8,772 nucleotides of DNA from Gemmatimonadota bacterium. GTDB lineage: Bacteria > Gemmatimonadota > Gemmatimonadetes > Gemmatimonadales > GWC2-71-9. A model generated the notes under the pieces. The model did no database searches. It was not told the origin of the DNA and saw only the letters and a list, made by a program, of their open reading frames with translations. Location: contig JAOTWK010000122.1 of the NCBI GenBank assembly GCA_029862935.1, positions 1 to 8,772 of the forward strand, read 5' to 3'. The position numbers and the translations under genes are program-made. This document shows positions 5,872-8,772 of this stretch, in pieces; position 1 is the first letter of the stretch, and every line of letters starts with the position of its first letter.

Positions 5872-5976
5872 GAGACGCTGGCTGCACGCCCGGAGGCCGG
5901 AGAACCACTGTCCTAACACGTTCCCAGCATTTATGCCCGCGCAGGAGAGAAAGAATGGACCCTGGAATGGCTGGAG
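5872..5976 (+). pseudogene. Relic of the 3' end of a TPR-type Ser/Thr kinase gene
   Basis: These 105 nt align without a gap to 3272-3376 of the intact kinase gene, with about 84 of 105 bases the same by eye. In frame it reads E-T-L-A-A-R-P-E-A-G-E-P-L-S, then TAA at 5914-5916 where the intact gene has a Trp codon, then I-Y-A-R-A-G-E-K-E-W-T-L-E-W-L-E. The upstream kinase and TPR parts are absent, and similarity stops just before the hairpin at 5980, so about 39 codons and the gene end are lost. It is the footprint of a second, related kinase gene that once stood here. Confidence 0.8.
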
Positions 5977-5979
5977 CAG

Positions 5980-6005
5980 CCCCGAGCGTCACACGGCGCT
6001 CGGGG
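5980..6005 (+). terminator. Terminator-like hairpin after the kinase relic
   Basis: A perfect 9-bp stem pairs CCCCGAGCG (5980-5988) with CGCTCGGGG (5997-6005) around an 8-nt loop. GGGTTCGGTTTT follows. It is very close in sequence to the hairpin at 633-664 (shared CCCCGAGC, TCAC, CGG and TCGGGG) and sits right after the kinase relic, as the 3501 hairpin sits after the intact kinase. Confidence 0.6.
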
Positions 6006-6053
6006 GGTTCGGTTTTGGAGGGTAGCGCGACCGGAGCTTCTTGGGGTTCGGCG

Positions 6054-7121
6054 ATGATCGTCGCCATCTGTCTCATGGCTGCCGGTCCGGTCGCGGTTCA
6101 GCCGCAGGACCCCGCGGGCGAGCCTATGGACGCCGCCGAGTACGTCCGCCGTTCCCTGGGGGCGTTTCCGATCGTATGTCTGGCGGAGGGAGGACACGCG
6201 GCCCGGGAACCCCATCGGTTTCTGCAGCGACTCCTGTCCGACACCGCCGTTCTAGCGGCGGTCGATGTCATCATCGTCGAGTTCGCTGCCGGCCGACACC
6301 AAGCGGTGCTGGATGCCTACATCCGAGGGGAGGACGTCACATTCAGTGCGCTGAGCCGAATCTGGCGGGATACCCAGCAGTCACCCGTCGGTCCGTGGGA
6401 CAGCCCGCTCTACCAGGAATTGCTACGCGTGATCAGGGATGCGAACCGACTGCTACCGTCGAGCCAGCAGGTCAGGGTCTTGGCCGGAGATCCTCCCATC
6501 GACTGGGAGGCAATCAGGACGCGGGACGAGTTCACGGCCGCCAGGATCCCGAGGGATCCGTACGTGGCCAAGTTGGCGATGGAGCAGGCATTCGTGCGGG
6601 ACAAGACCGTCCTGATCCTCTTTGGCGGCGCCCACCTTCCGCGGATCCCCATCGCGCCCGGCGATCCGAGGAACTCCCTGACCCACCGCATTCTTCTCCG
6701 ACATCCCGGTACCGTCCGGGCCATCGGGTTCCTGAATCCTGAGAACCTCGGCATTGAGAACCGGATCGATCAGTTTGAAGCGGGAAAGGTCTACCCCACG
6801 GACGGCCACTGGGTGGGCGGACTCGATGCTGCTCGGTTCTTCCCAATGGTATACACACCGGTGGTCGACACCACGACCGGTCGACAGGGGATGCAGCCGA
6901 TCAGGCTGTACACAGACCGCAAGGTGAGAGAGTTGTTCGACGCCCTGATCTTTGTGGGCCCATCGAGCCAATGGGAGATCGTGCCGGCATCGCTCGACGC
7001 GGAACGGGACGCGGCATACATCCAGGAACTGCACCGCCGCAGCATGATTCGCTTCGGAAGACCCCATGACACCAGAGGGGACCAGCGTCGCGGGGAAGAC
7101 GCACTCGGCATCGGAGGGTAG
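6054..7121 (+). CDS. Exported EreA/ChaN-like domain protein (GDPPIDW family)
   Basis: From ATG 6054 the product has 355 residues. It begins with a short hydrophobic leader (M-I-V-A-I-C-L-M-A-A-G-P-V-A-V) that looks like a signal peptide, so it is probably exported. The rest resembles the erythromycin-esterase/ChaN/Tiki superfamily: A-E-G-G-H at 44-48 (E45, H48), V-E-F at 75-77, V-R-V-L-A-G-D-P-P-I-D-W at 140-151, R-D-P-Y-V-A at 167-172 and L-I-L-F-G-G-A-H-L at 187-195. These fit the superfamily's Glu/His sites on core strands. I recall proteins with this GDPPIDW block as uncharacterised; hydrolase activity is not shown. The frame is open upstream to an ATG at 5955, but that start lies inside the kinase relic and hairpin, so it is unlikely. 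No clear RBS sits at the normal distance from 6054 (GGAGGG is at 6017-6022), so a TTG at 6015 is an alternative start. Confidence 0.7.
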   Translation: MIVAICLMAAGPVAVQPQDPAGEPMDAAEYVRRSLGAFPIVCLAEGGHAAREPHRFLQRLLSDTAVLAAVDVIIVEFAAGRHQAVLDAYIRGEDVTFSALSRIWRDTQQSPVGPWDSPLYQELLRVIRDANRLLPSSQQVRVLAGDPPIDWEAIRTRDEFTAARIPRDPYVAKLAMEQAFVRDKTVLILFGGAHLPRIPIAPGDPRNSLTHRILLRHPGTVRAIGFLNPENLGIENRIDQFEAGKVYPTDGHWVGGLDAARFFPMVYTPVVDTTTGRQGMQPIRLYTDRKVRELFDALIFVGPSSQWEIVPASLDAERDAAYIQELHRRSMIRFGRPHDTRGDQRRGEDALGIGG

Positions 7122-7136
7122 CGGCCGCTGCGGTCG

Positions 7137-7334
7137 GTGCTCGCGGGCGCCTCGCCGAATCCGGAGGTGGCAGCCGAGCTCCGCCGGGGAATCGGGACGG
7201 AGAGTTGCTTCAGGTGTCACTTGGTGCACGGCCCGGCGGCTCTTGCGAAGGAAAGATGGACAACCTGGGGGGGCCTGCCTGAGCAAGGACCCCGCCGAAC
7301 GGCCGGACGCACGTCGCCTCGGCGAGATGTTTGA
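7137..7334 (+). pseudogene. Fragment with a haem c motif (CxxCH), probable cytochrome remnant
   Basis: Starting from a GTG this frame reads about 65 residues and contains E-S-C-F-R-C-H-L-V-H-G, with the C-x-x-C-H haem c attachment pattern preceded by R-R-G-I-G, as in the first helix region of small c-type cytochromes. No signal peptide, no distal Met region and no domain-length sequence follow. From about 7273 the protein-like signal moves to another frame. It is either a broken cytochrome gene or a chance motif. Confidence 0.25.
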
Positions 7335-7464
7335 CGCCTGCGGGCTTGGTGAGACGTGGAGCGAAGAGCGTGCAACTGAGTGGTGGAAGCTCCACATGCC
7401 GGCCGGGGATCTGAGTTCGGGCAACGGGGGCGGCCAACCGACGGGGGTACTCGTCCCGGCGTAG
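7273..7464 (+). pseudogene. C-terminal end of a second type of Ser/Thr kinase, relic
   Basis: In this frame the sequence reads A-C-L-S-K-D-P-A-E-R-P-D-A-R-R-L, the last helices of a Hanks-type kinase domain (compare A-L-A-K-S-P-A-D-R-F in the intact kinase at 255-264). It then reads W-S-E-E-R-A-T-E-W-W-K-L-H, a tail I associate with Gemmatimonadota kinases, and stops at TAG 7462-7464. No catalytic part (Gly loop, HRD, DFG) is found upstream in any frame, so it is a 5'-deleted pseudogene. It differs from the 1181 kinase and its relic, so it marks the loss of a separate kinase gene. Confidence 0.6.
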
Positions 7465-7530
7465 ACGCTGCATGCCCCCGGGAACGTCGGGCTCCTGCTT
7501 CTCCTGGCACTCAGCTCCGCGGTTGCTGCC

Positions 7531-7752
7531 GTGCTTCTCGGCCGCGCCGACGCGGGCTTCGTGCTCGGCGTCCTCCTCGGACCGATTGGCGTGACGATCA
7601 TCCTCGCTCGACGCCGCGCCTGGGAAGCGCGCTGGAGCTGGAGCGCTGGTCGGAAGGAAGACGCCAGATCGGAAGGAAGACGCCAGAAAGGAATAGGCGT
7701 TTCGGGAACGGCGTGGCCACGACTGAGCCGTCTGGGATGCTGTGATCAGTGA
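7531..7752 (+). CDS. Small hydrophobic ORF, possibly the remnant of a membrane protein
   Basis: The frame contains D-A-G-F-V-L-G-V-L-L-G-P-I-G-V-T-I-I-L-A-R-R-R, a membrane helix with a G-P-I-G kink, and a further hydrophobic run (L-L-L-L-L-A-L-S-S-A-V-A-A-V) lies just upstream in the same frame, between 7489 and 7530. The only standard start is GTG 7531, which would cut off the first helix. The C-terminal part runs through a 19-bp tandem duplication and is not protein-like. It overlaps the convergent minus-strand gene by 3 nt. It may be the tail of the decayed kinase locus or a small two-helix protein. Confidence 0.3.
   Translation: MLLGRADAGFVLGVLLGPIGVTIILARRRAWEARWSWSAGRKEDARSEGRRQKGIGVSGTAWPRLSRLGCCDQ
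7650..7687 (+). repeat. Two perfect tandem copies of a 19-bp unit
   Basis: The unit beginning TCGGAAGGAAGACG is repeated exactly, at 7650-7668 and 7669-7687. Nineteen is not a multiple of three, so the duplication shifts any frame through it, which fits non-coding or decaying sequence. Confidence 0.85.
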
Positions 7753-8420
7753 ACCCGTGCCGCCGGCGCTCCTCCCCGCCTCAGACCCTGAACCAGTCCA
7801 GCAGTCAACACCACCACCGCCACCATCTGCACCAGGTGAAACACGCCGTTGTGGTCGAACGGCACGCCCAGCGTGAACCGCACCGACTCCGTGGCCTGGA
7901 TCGCGGCCGCCACGATGTTGAGCACGATCGCCACCGCCACGACGCCGGCACCGGCGAGCTTCCGCCCAGTTGCGAGCCGCACATACACCGCGAGAGCGAA
8001 CAGCATGGCGACCGCCTCGTAGAGCACGAACACGAGGAACGAGCCGCTTACCGCCTGCGTCACCAGAAAGAACAACAGGCCGAGCGACACCAGCAGTGGC
8101 AGCATGCGCCGCGCCATGTGCTGACCCTTCCAGTCATGGATGGCAGCGGCCGCAAACAGGGCCACTACCAGGCCGAGCGCGAGAAACAGCGGACGCCACA
8201 ACAGGTCACGCGTCGACTCGCTCATCTCGATCCCGTGCGCCACCGTGCCGAGCCCGGCCGCAAAGGCGAGGATGCCCAGCACCCACGACCAGAGCCTCAC
8301 CCTGCGCGGATCGGAACGGCGGTGCCGCCTGAGCAGCGCGATAGAGCCGAGCGCGATGAGCGCCAGGACGGCGTCGGTGACGGCCGTGGTTTGCTCGGTG
8401 GGAATGTCCGTGAATGTCAT
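7746..8420 (-). CDS. Seven-TM membrane protein, DUF6962-like
   Basis: The 224-residue product is almost all membrane helices: about 12-30, 43-63, 73-94, 106-124, 128-148, 157-175 and 193-213, giving seven. Polar residues stand out in or next to helices: H62 in G-T-V-A-H-G, D96 in I-H-D-W, E135 in the fifth helix, and D189-H190 with H195 in F-D-H-N-G-V-F-H at the entry to the last helix. From memory this fits the uncharacterised DUF6962 group. Spaced His/Asp residues in a 7-TM frame recall the CREST (ceramidase/PAQR) superfamily, but that link is a guess. The ATG at 8420 follows the SufE-like stop by 58 nt on the same strand, so the two may be co-transcribed. The RBS is weak (TTGAG about 4 nt upstream). 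Confidence 0.75.
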   Translation of the reverse strand: MTFTDIPTEQTTAVTDAVLALIALGSIALLRRHRRSDPRRVRLWSWVLGILAFAAGLGTVAHGIEMSESTRDLLWRPLFLALGLVVALFAAAAIHDWKGQHMARRMLPLLVSLGLLFFLVTQAVSGSFLVFVLYEAVAMLFALAVYVRLATGRKLAGAGVVAVAIVLNIVAAAIQATESVRFTLGVPFDHNGVFHLVQMVAVVVLTAGLVQGLRRGGAPAARVH

Positions 8421-8478
8421 GCGCTCAACGGTGTGGCGTCACTCCGTTTGCCGCAAGCCGGAGCGCCATCCTGCCCTG

Positions 8479-8772
8479 CTACGCCTTCTCCGCCAACCGC
8501 TCTTGCGCGTATCCCGTTACCATGCCGACCATACCCATGAGACCCATGTTCTTCCCCATGGAGAGTTCCTTCCCAAACAGCTCGTACACGATCTCCGTCG
8601 GCACGGCAGCAACCTGCTCCAGCGGGACACCGGACAACGTGTCTCCCAGGACCGCCGCCATCGCCATGGCGGAAATCCCCTGGGGGTTGTCGACGGCGAA
8701 ATGGAACGTGAGTGAGCCGTCATCGTTGGGTACCGGGAACACGTAGGCTTGCGACTCGCACGCCGGGACCTT
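8479..8772 (-). CDS. SufE family Fe-S cluster protein, C-terminal part (5' end outside window)
   Basis: The frame is open to the window edge, giving 97 visible residues; the GTG at 8742 is internal. The sequence starts K-V-P-A-C-E-S-Q-A-Y-V, matching the V-x-G-C-Q-S site of SufE/CsdE, whose Cys takes sulfur from the SufS cysteine desulfurase and passes it to the SufBCD scaffold. It goes on D-D-G-S-L-T-F-H-F-A-V-D-N-P-Q-G-I-S-A-M-A, the usual strand and helix, then L-S-G-V-P-L-E-Q-V and a C-terminal helix with M-G-L-M-G-M-V. The visible part equals roughly the last two thirds of a SufE. The usual G-C in the active site is A-C here. SufE and CsdE cannot be separated from this fragment, so no symbol is given. 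The gene is upstream of the 7-TM gene on the same strand. Confidence 0.8.
   Translation of the reverse strand, partial: KVPACESQAYVFPVPNDDGSLTFHFAVDNPQGISAMAMAAVLGDTLSGVPLEQVAAVPTEIVYELFGKELSMGKNMGLMGMVGMVTGYAQERLAEKA

Noticed and set aside
5955..6053. N-terminal extension of the EreA/ChaN-like protein from ATG 5955
   Set aside because: That stretch is kinase relic and terminator hairpin sequence, and it would bury the signal peptide.
6453..7601. 382-residue open frame on the minus strand
   Set aside because: Antisense to the EreA/ChaN-like gene, Arg/Ser/Pro rich, no recognisable motif.
7749..8540. 263-residue open frame on the plus strand
   Set aside because: Antisense shadow of the 7-TM and SufE-like genes; His/Arg/Gln-rich with no domain features.

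Overview
The window looks like a stretch of chromosome from a GC-rich soil- or water-type bacterium, most likely Gemmatimonadota or a close relative. That placement is inference. It rests on the layout of the protein kinase (PknB-type kinase, one membrane segment, TolB-like domain, TPR tail), a 6-bladed beta-propeller tail of a type common there, an esterase-like protein with a GDPPIDW motif, and high GC with GTG starts. No rRNA, complete tRNA, CRISPR array or transposase gene is visible.

Left part (1-3876): the 3' end of a beta-propeller gene; an A-rich non-coding repeat (copy 1, about 633-1085); an intact 770-residue membrane Ser/Thr kinase with TPRs (1181-3493); then a second copy of the repeat in the same orientation (about 3499-3868). 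Each copy starts with a GC-rich terminator-like hairpin. It continues with paired 12-base GGGAAGG repeats, GCAA-rich direct repeats, a 38-nt block identical in both copies that reads like the anticodon-loop-to-T-arm part of a tRNA-Ser(UGA) gene, and modules that look like tRNA 3' ends. The kinase therefore lies between two direct, tRNA-derived, attachment-site-like repeats, like a cargo gene or cassette.

Middle part (3877-5807): a small Cys/His-rich membrane peptide on the minus strand; an AhpD/carboxymuconolactone-decarboxylase-like gene (4302-4703) whose second active-site Cys codon is replaced by an in-frame TGA and is followed at a suitable distance by a perfect hairpin with a GGT loop; and a squalene/phytoene synthase family gene. 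The AhpD-like gene is best read as a selenoprotein gene (C-R-Y-U). This is the strongest single finding.

Right part (5808-8772): a decayed copy of the kinase 3' end, ending in the same hairpin family; a secreted EreA/ChaN-like protein; a stretch of debris (a CxxCH fragment, the tail of another kinase, a small hydrophobic ORF, a 19-bp tandem duplication); and on the minus strand a 7-TM protein of DUF6962 type downstream of a SufE-family gene that runs off the window. Two kinase relics plus two att-like repeats mark this as a region of repeated gene gain and loss.
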